Part shown: positions 1 to 6,492 of the stretch, one piece after another
Position numbering within the stretch: position 1 is the stretch's first letter
Layout: the number at the start of each line of letters is the position of its first letter
DNA from: a virus
DNA: 23,831 nt
Strand: one strand, 5' to 3'
IMG/VR virus record: IMGVR_UViG_3300043408_000064
Span: 1 to 23,831 of that record
Position numbers and translations under genes: made by a program
The notes under the pieces: model-generated
Told to the model about the DNA's origin: nothing
What the model saw: only the letters and a program-made list of their open reading frames with translations
The model's database searches: none

Positions 1-2
1 GG

Positions 3-473
3 GAAAAAGACGAAGAGAACACTTGGTTTAACAATGGTGTTTTCTGGTACGACAATCTGAGTCCGCACGATCTGTTCATATTGGTTCAAGATGTCAACCA
101 ACAAGAACCTATCGTTCTCACTCGTGCTGTTGAAACTCAAGATGGTCTGACTTGTGCGTTCTTCACTCTGCACTCTCCTGAAGGTTTCTCGGGTTCTTGC
201 GCTCGCAATGCTAAGGTTGAATACGAAGTGTGGGATCCGTACGGTGTTGCGAAGATCAACCCGATGAATACTCTGAAGTACAGCAGTAGGAAGGATGAAG
301 GGTTTGTTGTGGTGAACGTGCAGGATGCGCGTTTTTGTTCAGGTTGGAGCACTAACATCGATGAAGAATTCATCAGCGAAGAAGGTGCGCGAGATGCTAT
401 GCGAGAAGGTCAACAAATCCTGCACTTCTTCTACGAAGACGGAAAGATTGTCAAGGTTGATGTCCTGACCTGA
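3..473 (+). CDS. Hypothetical protein, 5' end outside the window
   Basis: The frame is open from base 3 to the TGA at 471-473, giving at least 156 residues. A TTG at 81 could act as a start, but the 26 codons before it read as ordinary protein (aromatic and acidic, e.g. TWFNNGVFWYDN) and there is no Shine-Dalgarno sequence before the TTG, so the gene probably begins upstream of the window. The product is acidic, with no signal peptide, membrane segment or known motif that I recognise. It is the first visible gene of a rightward run of small genes, and a combined terminator/promoter follows at 488-533. Function unknown. Confidence 0.75.
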   Translation, partial: EKDEENTWFNNGVFWYDNLSPHDLFILVQDVNQQEPIVLTRAVETQDGLTCAFFTLHSPEGFSGSCARNAKVEYEVWDPYGVAKINPMNTLKYSSRKDEGFVVVNVQDARFCSGWSTNIDEEFISEEGARDAMREGQQILHFFYEDGKIVKVDVLT

Positions 474-487
474 CACAACACTTGTTA

Positions 488-516
488 TTGACCCTGGGTT
501 CGGCTTCGGCTAGACT
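488..516 (+). promoter_or_regulatory. Sigma70-like promoter overlapping a terminator
   Basis: TTGACC at 488-493 and TAGACT at 511-516 are separated by 17 bases, close to the sigma70 consensus. A transcript would start near 523 and lead into the TTG-start gene at 550. The same bases form the hairpin of the terminator at 490-533. TAGACT recurs at 1165, 1686, 6818 and 7209, so it may be the usual -10 of this phage. Confidence 0.55.
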
Positions 517-533
517 CAGGGTCTTTGTACTTT
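490..533 (+). terminator. Rho-independent terminator
   Basis: GACCCTG (490-496) pairs perfectly with CAGGGTC (517-523) and is followed by TTTGTACTTT. The loop contains GGCTTCGGC, which can form its own small UUCG-capped stem. It would stop transcripts from the first gene while sharing its DNA with a promoter for the next. Confidence 0.65.
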
Positions 534-549
534 ATAGTAAAGGAACACC

Positions 550-1128
550 TTGATCTACTTCGACTCCTGCGATTGGAACAACCCTGGTCAAGATCGCTTT
601 ACCGGTCTGACGGCAATGGTTGTGTACCAACACAAAGACATCCCTGAAGACATCCAAGACAAGCTGTACGCTCGTATCCTGAATCACGAATACGAAGATG
701 CCGTCAAGATCAGGGCTGACGGAAGCATCAAAGGTCAAGGTTCGTATGAACGCCTTCGTGATATGGTCTTTGGTGCTGACAAGATGTGCTCTGAAGTCCG
801 ATACAACAAGCTCAAGGAACCTCAGAGTGCTTTGGTGTACTGCGAAACGAAGACGTACTCACCTAACCACCCGGGTCTTGATGGCGCCCCTCCTGTTCGT
901 CAGACGTACTGCTTTGCGATCCCTTCTATCTGTGGGAACATTGCTCGTGTTGATCCGATTGATTACGAGTTCAGGGAGATTCGTCAGCAGGTGACTGAAA
1001 GGCGCATTGAAGTGCCGCAGAAGACTGTCTTGCGGAGTCGTGCTGTTCCTGAACCGGATTCGCTTTGGTTGGTGATGATGGGTGCTGTGCTGATGACTTG
1101 GATCAGAAGCAAGGTAAAGACAAAGTAA
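550..1128 (+). CDS. Hypothetical protein with PEP-CTERM-like tail
   Basis: 192 residues starting at TTG 550, chosen because AAAGGAA lies 8 bases upstream. Residues 1-160 have no motif I recognise and no N-terminal signal peptide. The C-terminus has the three parts of a PEP-CTERM sorting signal: VPEP at 166-169, a hydrophobic stretch at about 171-184, and a basic end (R186, K188, K190, K192). In bacteria such tails are processed by an exosortase at the inner membrane. Without a signal peptide the protein could instead be a C-tail-anchored membrane protein that mimics the motif. The gene has its own promoter (488-516) and a hairpin/promoter behind it. The tail assignment is by motif only; the function of the main domain is unknown. 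Confidence 0.75.
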   Translation: MIYFDSCDWNNPGQDRFTGLTAMVVYQHKDIPEDIQDKLYARILNHEYEDAVKIRADGSIKGQGSYERLRDMVFGADKMCSEVRYNKLKEPQSALVYCETKTYSPNHPGLDGAPPVRQTYCFAIPSICGNIARVDPIDYEFREIRQQVTERRIEVPQKTVLRSRAVPEPDSLWLVMMGAVLMTWIRSKVKTK

Positions 1129-1140
1129 TCTTGTAGGGAT

Positions 1141-1173
1141 TTGTAGAAGAGTCTGGAAATCGGTTAGACTCTT
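1141..1173 (+). promoter_or_regulatory. Promoter-like boxes within an 8-bp hairpin
   Basis: TTGTAG (1141-1146), an 18-base spacer and TAGACT (1165-1170) form a plausible promoter. AAGAGTCT (1147-1154) pairs perfectly with AGACTCTT (1166-1173), so the -10 box sits in the 3' arm of a hairpin, as at 488-523. The U tract is weak (CTTAT), so termination is less certain than at 490-533. Confidence 0.4.
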
Positions 1174-1205
1174 ATCCATCGAAACAAGGTTTGAAAGGAA
1201 ATCAA

Positions 1206-1634
1206 ATGCAAAAGATCAGTATGGACAAGCAATACAAGACTCGGGGTGGTAAGAACGTTCGTGTTCTGTGTGTGGATATGAAGAACACTGTTTATTCGGT
1301 TGCTGCTGTGTTGACACGTACCAACGCTAACACTCACGAAGAGTATGAAGCTATTGAAGCCTTCAATGCTGAGGGGTTGTGGCTCGTAAATGAAGAAAGT
1401 CAAAACGACCTCATCGAAGTCAAGCCTTTTGTCTTCATTCCTGAAGTCGGTCGTAAGTACAAGGACACAGACGGGTTTGTCTATACGGTTCTTCTTACGA
1501 ATGTTCAGGGTGCATATCCTGTAATGCTGGGTTTTGAAGGCGAAGATGGATACGATGAAACCCTTCATGTGAACCTTGATGGTGAATTCTTGCTTGGTGA
1601 CCTTTGCATCTTCGTTGAAGAAGTCAAGGGTTGA
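1206..1634 (+). CDS. Hypothetical protein, two similar beta-rich halves
   Basis: 142 residues from ATG 1206. GAAAGGAA ends 5 bases upstream; a TTG at 1191 is in frame but lies before that ribosome site. The two halves look related: each has a pattern of a Gly-containing turn, a VRVLCVD or VYTVLLT-type strand, a middle strand (YSVAAVL; YPVMLGF) and a closing hydrophobic-acidic strand (DLIEV; IFVEEV). This resembles small beta-barrel modules common in phage accessory proteins, and the neighbouring 1758-2021 product has the same look. No catalytic residues are evident. The role is unknown; the internal duplication is my inference from the pattern. Confidence 0.8.
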   Translation: MQKISMDKQYKTRGGKNVRVLCVDMKNTVYSVAAVLTRTNANTHEEYEAIEAFNAEGLWLVNEESQNDLIEVKPFVFIPEVGRKYKDTDGFVYTVLLTNVQGAYPVMLGFEGEDGYDETLHVNLDGEFLLGDLCIFVEEVKG

Positions 1635-1713
1635 CCAATCCTGAATAATTTCAAGGGTCTTTCTGAAAGTCTTAGGATTTTGAGATAGACTCCTTCTTGT
1701 TGAAACAGCAAAG

Positions 1714-1734
1714 CGAGTCGGACAAACCGACTTG
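1714..1734 (+). promoter_or_regulatory. Leader hairpin upstream of 1758 gene
   Basis: CGAGTCGG (1714-1721) pairs with CCGACTTG (1727-1734) through 8 pairs, one of them G-U, around an ACAAA loop. It lies 12 bases before the GAAAGGAAG ribosome site. The duplicated locus has GTCAG-GTGA-CTGAC at 2909-2922 in the equivalent place. One base pair differs by a compensatory change (G-C to A-T), which favours a conserved RNA structure over chance. Confidence 0.5.
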
Positions 1735-1757
1735 TGAAAGCAAACGAAAGGAAGCAC

Positions 1758-2021
1758 ATGCAATACATCATCAACGGCACTGAAGTTAAGGTCGGTCAAG
1801 TTTGGGAAAGCAAGAGCGGTCATCGTTTTGTGGTCGAAGACGTTAATTACACTTACGCTGGTGAAACTTACCCCATTCTCCTTCAAGAAATTGACAACTG
1901 CGGATCGCACCTGGGTGGGGTCACTCGTACTGCTGAGGGCTATGCCTTTCGTGCTGAACCTGAAAACGCACGAAATATGCACATGCTGGTGCAAGACGTA
2001 ATCGACCGATCCAAGGAGTAA
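1758..2021 (+). CDS. Hypothetical small beta-rich protein, copy 1 gene A
   Basis: 87 residues from ATG 1758; GAAAGGAAG lies 3-11 bases upstream, and this start is preferred to the TTG at 1734. The sequence alternates short strands (VKVGQVW, HRFVVEDV, YPILLQEI, GYAFRA, MLVQDVI) in the manner of the second half of the 1206-1634 product. It is translationally close to gene B: the TAA at 2019-2021 is three bases before the GTG at 2025, and the AAGGAGTAA around the stop is gene B's ribosome site. A degenerate copy of the whole A-B unit lies at 2927-3463. Function unknown. Confidence 0.8.
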   Translation: MQYIINGTEVKVGQVWESKSGHRFVVEDVNYTYAGETYPILLQEIDNCGSHLGGVTRTAEGYAFRAEPENARNMHMLVQDVIDRSKE

Positions 2022-2024
2022 AGC

Positions 2025-2282
2025 GTGCAAAACCAAACGACTCAAACCCCGAACCTCCAAATCGAAGACCTGCGTAAGACGGCAGAAGAACCGCAATACA
2101 AGACTTGGGGTGATCTGCCTGACGGGACGTTTGTGCAATGTTCCTACGGTGTTGTTTACATTGTGAACAAGGTTGGTATCTACGCTGCGTATAGTCTTAC
2201 CGGAGACGCTGTGCGTCTGAAAGATTGTGACTTTGATGAGACCAACAAAATCATCAAGGTCAAGCTCCAGATCCTGGAATAA
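2025..2282 (+). CDS. Hypothetical small protein, copy 1 gene B
   Basis: 85 residues from GTG 2025, with AAGGAG at 2013-2018 overlapping the end of gene A. The N-terminal ~28 residues are polar and probably flexible; the rest holds WGDLPDGT, YIVNK and a strand-rich end. A same-length paralog is at 3206-3463, and WGDLPDG and (Y/F)IVNK are retained in both, so these are likely the structural core. No known domain is recognised. It is probably co-translated with gene A. Confidence 0.8.
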   Translation: MQNQTTQTPNLQIEDLRKTAEEPQYKTWGDLPDGTFVQCSYGVVYIVNKVGIYAAYSLTGDAVRLKDCDFDETNKIIKVKLQILE

Positions 2283-2358
2283 TTTTGTAGAGATTTCCGA
2301 GGTTACTTTTAATTTTGTACAAATTTCAAGAAGATTTCGGAAATCCTCCTGAAGCAGC

Positions 2359-2823
2359 ATGAATCCAGAATCACCCGTCAAAGCACCCAAGAATACCAAA
2401 CGACGCAAACCTAAGACTAAGCAGAAGCAATACGACAACGCTCCTAGCAGAGCTAATCGCAGACGTACGACCCCGAAGATCCACCGTGAGTTCAAGCTGA
2501 AGTACAGAGCACAAGGACGATCCTGGTGGTCTTCTGCTTGCTTGCTGGATCTGTGGCCTACTAATCTTCTGCATGACAAGCATCTGTCTGACAACCAGCT
2601 TGATGTTCTGCTAGAGCAAAGTACGTATGATGAGCTACAGCGTTGGAACGGTGCTTTCGATCAAGCCAGTGCCTTCAGCAAAGAAGATGTCTTCACTTGG
2701 TACTGCTTCATGTCCCTTGCTTTTGATGATGAAGACAAGGAGAATATGACCTTGCGCAAGTACCTGAATCGGCACAGGAAGAACCGAAAGAAGGTAAAGA
2801 CCCTTCAGGAAGATCAGGAATAG
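2359..2823 (+). CDS. Hypothetical basic protein
   Basis: 154 residues from ATG 2359. The first ~50 residues are very rich in Lys and Arg (runs such as KRRKPKTKQK and NRRRTTPK), then a mixed helical region with many Trp, Leu and acidic residues, and a basic end (NRHRKNRKKVK). The charge pattern suggests nucleic-acid contact, but no domain is recognised. The ribosome site is weak (GAAGCAG region), so expression is less certain than for its neighbours. It separates the two copies of the duplicated A-B gene unit. Confidence 0.65.
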   Translation: MNPESPVKAPKNTKRRKPKTKQKQYDNAPSRANRRRTTPKIHREFKLKYRAQGRSWWSSACLLDLWPTNLLHDKHLSDNQLDVLLEQSTYDELQRWNGAFDQASAFSKEDVFTWYCFMSLAFDDEDKENMTLRKYLNRHRKNRKKVKTLQEDQE

Positions 2824-2908
2824 ACAATCAAAGGTGATCTGAAGTAAGATACGCACATCGGATCAGAGATTGGTCTGAAGGCAAACGGACAAGTAGGTTA
2901 AACAACGA

Positions 2909-2922
2909 GTCAGGTGACTGAC
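2909..2922 (+). promoter_or_regulatory. Leader hairpin upstream of copy 2
   Basis: GTCAG-GTGA-CTGAC, a 5-bp stem capped by a GNRA-type loop. It is in the same position relative to the GAAAGGAAG site as the hairpin at 1714-1734, with one pair changed on both sides. Confidence 0.4.
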
Positions 2923-2938
2923 AAACGAAAGGAAGCAC

Positions 2939-3205
2939 ATACGCTACATCATCAATGGTGCTGAAGTCAAGGTTGGTCAGATTTGGATCACGGGTCATGG
3001 TCAAGAAGTCGTGATTGATGGTTTTGAAGAGGGTGCTGTCCAGCCCATACAGGGTATCCGTACGAATGAACAAGGTGACGAAGTAGATAGTCAATATCAC
3101 GCAAATGGAGTTTACTTTCGGGGTGAGACGAATGTGAGCGAGCACGATCTGATCCGCTGTATCTCTGAACCCGAAGCTGTTATCAACCAACCCAAGGAGC
3201 AAAGC
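2939..3205 (+). pseudogene. Copy 2 gene A: start ATG changed to ATA, stop lost
   Basis: This is the paralog of the 1758-2021 gene. GAAAGGAAGCAC is unchanged, but the start position reads ATA (2939-2941) and the former stop reads CAA (3200-3202), so the frame runs on into gene B. If ATA can initiate, which is rare, the product is a 174-residue A-B fusion (2939-3463). If not, A is silent, although its frame has stayed open for all 89 codons. An in-frame later start (TTG or ATG at or after 3011) has no good ribosome site. The middle of A has diverged much more than its first 15 residues. Confidence 0.6.
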
Positions 3206-3463
3206 ATGCAAAACACCACCATCATCACCGATCTGCGCAACGAAGAACCGCAGGAAAAGCAAGAATATTACAACTGGGGTGATCTGCCTGATGGGACTGC
3301 TGTTCTGGATAAGTTCGGTAAACTGTTCATCGTGAACAAATACGATGATGCTGCTGCTGTCTCCGTTGACGGTACCCACGTGAAGAGCAAGCAAGCAACC
3401 CTTCACGGCTGCACCCAGGTCCAGATCGAAATCCAGATCAAGAAGACGATTCGTAATCTCTGA
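3206..3463 (+). CDS. Hypothetical small protein, copy 2 gene B
   Basis: 85 residues from ATG 3206, with AAGGAG at 3194-3199, exactly as in the copy 1 gene. It keeps WGDLPDGT and (F)IVNK from its paralog at 2025-2282, while the ends differ. Because gene A of this copy has lost its stop, the same frame is open back to 2939 and an A-B fusion is possible, but the internal ribosome site and ATG suggest B is also made alone. The terminator at 3486 closes this gene run. Function unknown. Confidence 0.8.
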   Translation: MQNTTIITDLRNEEPQEKQEYYNWGDLPDGTAVLDKFGKLFIVNKYDDAAAVSVDGTHVKSKQATLHGCTQVQIEIQIKKTIRNL

Positions 3464-3485
3464 CGGAATCGCAGCAAGAACCCTT

Positions 3486-3512
3486 AGCCTCCCGAGGGAG
3501 GCTTTTCTGTTT
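3486..3512 (+). terminator. Strong rho-independent terminator
   Basis: AGCCTCC (3486-3492), loop CGAG, GGAGGCT (3497-3503), followed by TTTTCTGTTT. It ends the first rightward gene run. Confidence 0.9.
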
Positions 3513-4042
3513 GCGCAAAGGGTTTCGTTGCGGCTGTACATGCGCTAGCCTATAGGATTTTGCTTTTCAAATTTTGATATAAAAAGTCGTGCCGGGGTAT
3601 AGCTTCTGACAGAACAAATACATGCTCAGATTGAGACCGTCTTTGATGCAAATGTTGTCGTTGGTGCAGTTGCGGGTTTCCACCCTGGGTTAGGCGCTGG
3701 ATCGGCGCGGCTGCGCGCATCGGGCAGGATCGGAATGACCAGCACCAGCTAGAGCACTGTTCCCTGATGTTTTACAGAATCCGTGCGACCTGCGGATAAA
3801 TCGTAAAACCTGCGCACAAACCTATCGAAGTGTGCTAGTTGCGTGCGGGTGCACTCACGCACCTACGGGCGCGCACCTAATAAGTTAGGCGTAGGCGAAA
3901 ATGCTAAATCTATAGCGTCAAGTACCGTGCCAGCCTACACCCCTAGAGTGAGGGGGTTACGAGTAGGGCATTCACCCCATACATTATCGACATCGCAGCA
4001 AAACAAGCGCTGCGAAGCCAGACGGGAAACCAAACGGCCAGA

Positions 4043-4053
4043 TCTTTAACAAT
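4043..4053 (+). promoter_or_regulatory. boxA-like antitermination sequence
   Basis: TCTTTAACAAT matches the boxA core TGCTCTTTAACA that binds NusB-S10 in rRNA leaders and some phage nut sites. It lies about 240 bases before the next operon and is followed by hairpins, as nut sites usually are. The match is short and the call rests on resemblance alone. Confidence 0.3.
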
Positions 4054-4092
4054 CAGCTCTAATCCGTCAGGTCAAAAAAAGACGTTAAAACC

Positions 4093-4248
4093 CTTGGCAG
4101 TCTCAGGCATGCGGGATGCATACCCTAGAGACGACAAAGCCAAGTAGTGAAGGACCGGATACGGAAGAATCGGCGGGATGCCTGAATCTGACCGTGGGTT
4201 TACTTCGCTTATTAGGTGGAAGCCTAACCCGATGATCCGATAAACCCG
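4093..4248 (+). ncRNA. Structured leader RNA candidate
   Basis: CTTGGC and GCCAAG close a stem that also contains GTCTC/GAGAC and GCAT/ATGC (4093-4144). An alternative long-range pairing joins TCAGGCAT (about 4102-4109) with ATGCCTGA (about 4178-4185). A third helix pairs GGGTTTA with TAAACCC (about 4197-4248) around a TTAGG/CCTAA hairpin. The first two foldings exclude each other, as in switching leaders. No known family is recognised. Confidence 0.35.
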
Positions 4249-4290
4249 GGTCATTCAATTAGTCTTTGCCACGTCCTATAGGACAATCGT

Positions 4291-4500
4291 ATGAAACAAG
4301 TCACTAGACTGCAATCGGACACGTATCCCGGTGCAGTCGCGCGGGTTTTCCGTATCACATCGGACACGTATTTACTGAAGCGGTATCTGTACGGGGTACC
4401 GCGCGGGATAGATACCGATCTATACGAAAACCGAGAATCCGCAGAATCTGCGGGTTTTGATTGGTTTGAATCGGTGGAAACTGAGAATCCCGACGACTGA
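4291..4500 (+). CDS. Hypothetical protein, 69 residues
   Basis: ATG 4291 follows AGGAC, which is part of the palindrome GTCCTATAGGAC (4273-4284), so the ribosome site would be partly buried if the RNA folds. The product is small and soluble, with SDTYPG and SDTYLL repeated in its first half (residues about 9 and 29) and an acidic end. No domain is recognised. It is the first gene of the GC-richer block. Confidence 0.7.
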   Translation: MKQVTRLQSDTYPGAVARVFRITSDTYLLKRYLYGVPRGIDTDLYENRESAESAGFDWFESVETENPDD

Positions 4501-4544
4501 GATTAACCCGCGTTTCTAACCTGAGAGATACCTAGGAAAACACC

Positions 4545-4694
4545 ATGCTGCAAGACATCCGCCACCCCGATGACATCCTCGAAGAACAAGCCCGGAAAGC
4601 TCGGGACAAGGCCCGCAAGCAAACCCAGAAACAAGGCGCACAGGGTCGCAAAATCCGCAGCAGATGCAAAGATGCTGATTCAAAGGGGGTTTGA
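4545..4694 (+). CDS. Small charged protein, possibly frameshifted
   Basis: 49 residues from ATG 4545 with AGGAAAA upstream. The product is a highly charged helix (EEQARKARDKARKQTQKQ) and then stops at TGA 4692-4694. In another frame (+1 relative to this one) the DNA reads on to 4773 with a protein-like ending (DAKMLIQRGFEFKKG and then WDTDGGYALSHSW). The good start is in one frame and the good end is in the other, so either there is a frameshift (mutation, sequencing error or programmed) around 4640-4680, or there are two overlapping small genes. Confidence 0.45.
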   Translation: MLQDIRHPDDILEEQARKARDKARKQTQKQGAQGRKIRSRCKDADSKGV

Positions 4695-4814
4695 ATTCAA
4701 GAAGGGTAGAAATTGCGACCGCAGCGGGTGGGATACTGACGGAGGATATGCGTTGTCACACAGCTGGATCTAATACCCTCAAGCCTGAAACCCTCAAGTT
4801 ACGGATAATCCAAT

Positions 4815-5480
4815 ATGTCCAAATATCACAACCAAGCCAAAATCAGCACAACCCTTGATTACCTGCTGAAAGGTGAAAAGCATAACGAACACGTAGAATT
4901 TGCGGAATGCTACGGAGAACCCGGTTATACCGATCCCGCAAGTAACCGTGGGATTTTGCTGGCAAACTGGAATCATTTCCCGCGTGGCTTGCAATCGTGG
5001 CTTGAGGATTGCGGGTTTGAACTGGAATGGTCAGATGAATGGGTTGTGACCTATCACAGCGGAAAAGCCAAAGCATGGCGCACGGAGCCGGATTGTTATT
5101 CGTGGCAACCGTCGATTGTCTGGGATGCTAGCTATGGTGAATATCTGACCCGTGACGATGATCCCGCAGACATCATCGATGCTTTGCAATCCGAACATCC
5201 GCAGGACGTCAACGGGATCCTACCGGATTGGATTACCCAGCAGGATTTAATGGATGCGGGTTATGAAATGCTTTCAGGTGACCTTGAATCAGGCTGGCAC
5301 CACGGACAAACAGATGACCCGCACAAGATCCAGAAAGAAGCATTCAATAACCCGAAGTGTAGTTCTGTCGTTTTCCGCAAAACGGAAAATTCACAGTTCT
5401 ATATCAAGTTTGAATGCTGGGTTCGTTTGGATGCGTGGACTGATGGCGAAGAATCTACCGATGACAACGAAGGGGGCTAA
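4815..5480 (+). CDS. Hypothetical acidic protein, 221 residues
   Basis: Starts at ATG 4815 (weak GGATAA upstream) and ends at TAA 5478-5480, one base before the next ATG. The product is acidic, rich in Trp and Tyr, with no signal or membrane segment. The C-terminal half has a compact region with ESGWHHGQTDDP (about residues 158-169) followed by beta strands (SSVVFRKT, QFYIKFECWVR), which looks like a small soluble domain of the type seen in many phage and plasmid hypothetical proteins. The close spacing suggests co-translation with 5482-5895. Function unknown. Confidence 0.85.
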   Translation: MSKYHNQAKISTTLDYLLKGEKHNEHVEFAECYGEPGYTDPASNRGILLANWNHFPRGLQSWLEDCGFELEWSDEWVVTYHSGKAKAWRTEPDCYSWQPSIVWDASYGEYLTRDDDPADIIDALQSEHPQDVNGILPDWITQQDLMDAGYEMLSGDLESGWHHGQTDDPHKIQKEAFNNPKCSSVVFRKTENSQFYIKFECWVRLDAWTDGEESTDDNEGG

Positions 5481-5481
5481 T

Positions 5482-5895
5482 ATGCTGGACCAAGAAACGA
5501 TTGACGCTAAGGCTATCGCCTTGATGTTTGAGGTTATCAAAACGAATAATCTTGTGTGCAGATTGACCCACGTTGAGATATACCAACGAAAAAACTGTAG
5601 TATTAAATCCTTACTGTCAATTAAAGATGTTACAGAAGATGATGCACAATTAGTGCGGTATATCTGGAAGCACTGCACTAACCGATTGATCGCGCGAGAA
5701 TGTATTAATCGCATCATCGGCGCGCACGGGGTTGAATACCTCGGAAAACACAAGCGCAACGGGAACTGCGTTTATTATGCAAATACTGGGGATTCTTACA
5801 CTAGCACAATCGTATGGTCAGGGCTTTACATGCGCGTACAGTGCTGGGCTGACTACGCAGAAAGGGGTTTGATTGTCGAAGGGGGTTCGTATTGA
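5482..5895 (+). CDS. Hypothetical protein, 137 residues
   Basis: ATG 5482 follows AAGGGGG at about 5470-5476 and sits just after the preceding stop, so the longer in-frame opening back to 5254 is not used. The sequence is mixed alpha/beta: an N-terminal helical part (residues 1-75), then a Cys/Tyr-rich beta part (NCVYYANTGDSYTSTIVW and RVQCW). The DNA has more AT-rich codons than the genes around it. Its TGA overlaps the TTG start of the next small gene (TTGA). No domain is recognised. Confidence 0.8.
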   Translation: MLDQETIDAKAIALMFEVIKTNNLVCRLTHVEIYQRKNCSIKSLLSIKDVTEDDAQLVRYIWKHCTNRLIARECINRIIGAHGVEYLGKHKRNGNCVYYANTGDSYTSTIVWSGLYMRVQCWADYAERGLIVEGGSY

Positions 5896-6056
5896 CGCAA
5901 ACCCTTCAAGACATCATCACAAACCCGGTATTCTGGCCCCTTGTCCCCCTTGTCCTGCTAGTCCTAGGGTTTGGTGCAGGGTTTGTCATTGCTGCCTTAG
6001 GCTGGATTCTGGCAAGGGTAACGGGGCTTGATACAAACCGGATCATCAAAGACTAA
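5892..6056 (+). CDS. Small single-span membrane protein
   Basis: 54 residues from TTG 5892, which overlaps the TGA of the preceding gene by three bases; GGGGG lies 6 bases upstream. After a short polar start it has a long hydrophobic stretch (about residues 16-43: PLVPLVLLVLGFGAGF, then VIAALGWILA) and a polar, basic end (ARVTGLDTNRIIKD). This is a clear transmembrane helix. It could be a holin-like or inner-membrane accessory peptide, but no lysis gene is next to it, so the role is open. Confidence 0.7.
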   Translation: MTQTLQDIITNPVFWPLVPLVLLVLGFGAGFVIAALGWILARVTGLDTNRIIKD

Positions 6057-6087
6057 CCCGCAAACCGCAATATCTGAAAGAGTAAAT

Positions 6088-6450
6088 ATGTCGCGTCAAT
6101 TTCCGATTGTGAATTCCACTTATGGTGCACCCATGGGACGACACGAACGCCCGCTAGGTTCACCCGTGCGATTGTTCAAGGTGCGTCTGGATTCTGGGGG
6201 ATACGATGACGGTGGCGCGTACTGGGGGCACGATGAGCCCTTATATTGCGCACAATGCCCAGACGGTGGACAACAATTCACCCGCGCGGGTTCTAGGTTA
6301 CAGGCCGTGGTTAATCTGCAAATCGAAGCTTCTGACATGGCACGTCCGCCCCGGGCGGAATATCAAAAGTTAAAGGCGCTTGAACAATCGGGCAGGGTAT
6401 CGGCACGCGGTATATTGCTTCTGCAAGAGCTGGAAGAGCTGGGTTTCTGA
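6088..6450 (+). CDS. Hypothetical protein, 120 residues
   Basis: ATG 6088 with GAAAGAG upstream is preferred to the in-frame opening at 6028, which overlaps the preceding membrane-peptide gene. The N-terminal half is Gly/Tyr-rich with a Cys pair (YCAQC, about residues 52-56), and the C-terminal ~45 residues form charged helices (AEYQKLKALEQSGRVSARG, LLLQELEELGF). No known family is recognised. Confidence 0.75.
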   Translation: MSRQFPIVNSTYGAPMGRHERPLGSPVRLFKVRLDSGGYDDGGAYWGHDEPLYCAQCPDGGQQFTRAGSRLQAVVNLQIEASDMARPPRAEYQKLKALEQSGRVSARGILLLQELEELGF

Positions 6451-6460
6451 CGTAACAAGC

Positions 6461-6492
6461 CCGGTACTAAAGCGCTCCGGTACTAAAGCACA
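6461..6492 (+). repeat. Tandem 16-base iteron-like repeat, locus 1
   Basis: CCGGTACTAAAGCGCT (6461-6476) is followed directly by CCGGTACTAAAGCACA (6477-6492). A second diverged pair is at 6765-6796. Both pairs lie between genes and upstream of the parS site at 7097. Confidence 0.65.

Larger units (their letters stand above)
1746..3463 (+). repeat. Tandem paralogous duplication of the A-B gene unit
   Basis: The segment 1746-2282 (ribosome site, gene A, gene B) is repeated in diverged form at 2927-3463, with the 154-residue gene between them. Shared landmarks are the leader hairpin, CAAACGAAAGGAAGCAC before gene A, the start of gene A (QYIINGTEVKVGQVW versus RYIINGAEVKVGQIW), the AAGGAGNAAAGC junction, and an 85-codon gene B of equal length. 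Copy 2 differs at two decisive codons: the ATG start of A is ATA and the TAA stop of A is CAA. Confidence 0.85.
3541..4290. other. Gene-free region with hairpins and a boxA-like site
   Basis: No open frame here has both a ribosome site and protein-like composition. Visible structure: GTTTTAC/GTAAAAC arms near 3770-3810, CCTAA-TAAG-TTAGG near 3876-3889, a boxA-like TCTTTAACAAT at 4043-4053, inverted repeats between 4093 and 4248, and a 12-base perfect palindrome GTCCTATAGGAC at 4273-4284 just before the next gene. It probably acts as the untranslated leader and control region for the block starting at 4291. Confidence 0.5.

Noticed and set aside
1164-2594. 476-codon minus-strand opening
   Set aside because: Antisense to four genes with good starts; its protein is Leu/Val/Phe/Arg-rich without structure.
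3843-4049. 68-codon opening on + strand
   Set aside because: No ribosome site and a non-protein-like, Arg-rich composition in a region of hairpins.
4273-4284. CTATAGG similar to the end of a T7 promoter
   Set aside because: Only the last bases match; it is a simple palindrome and no RNA polymerase gene is visible.
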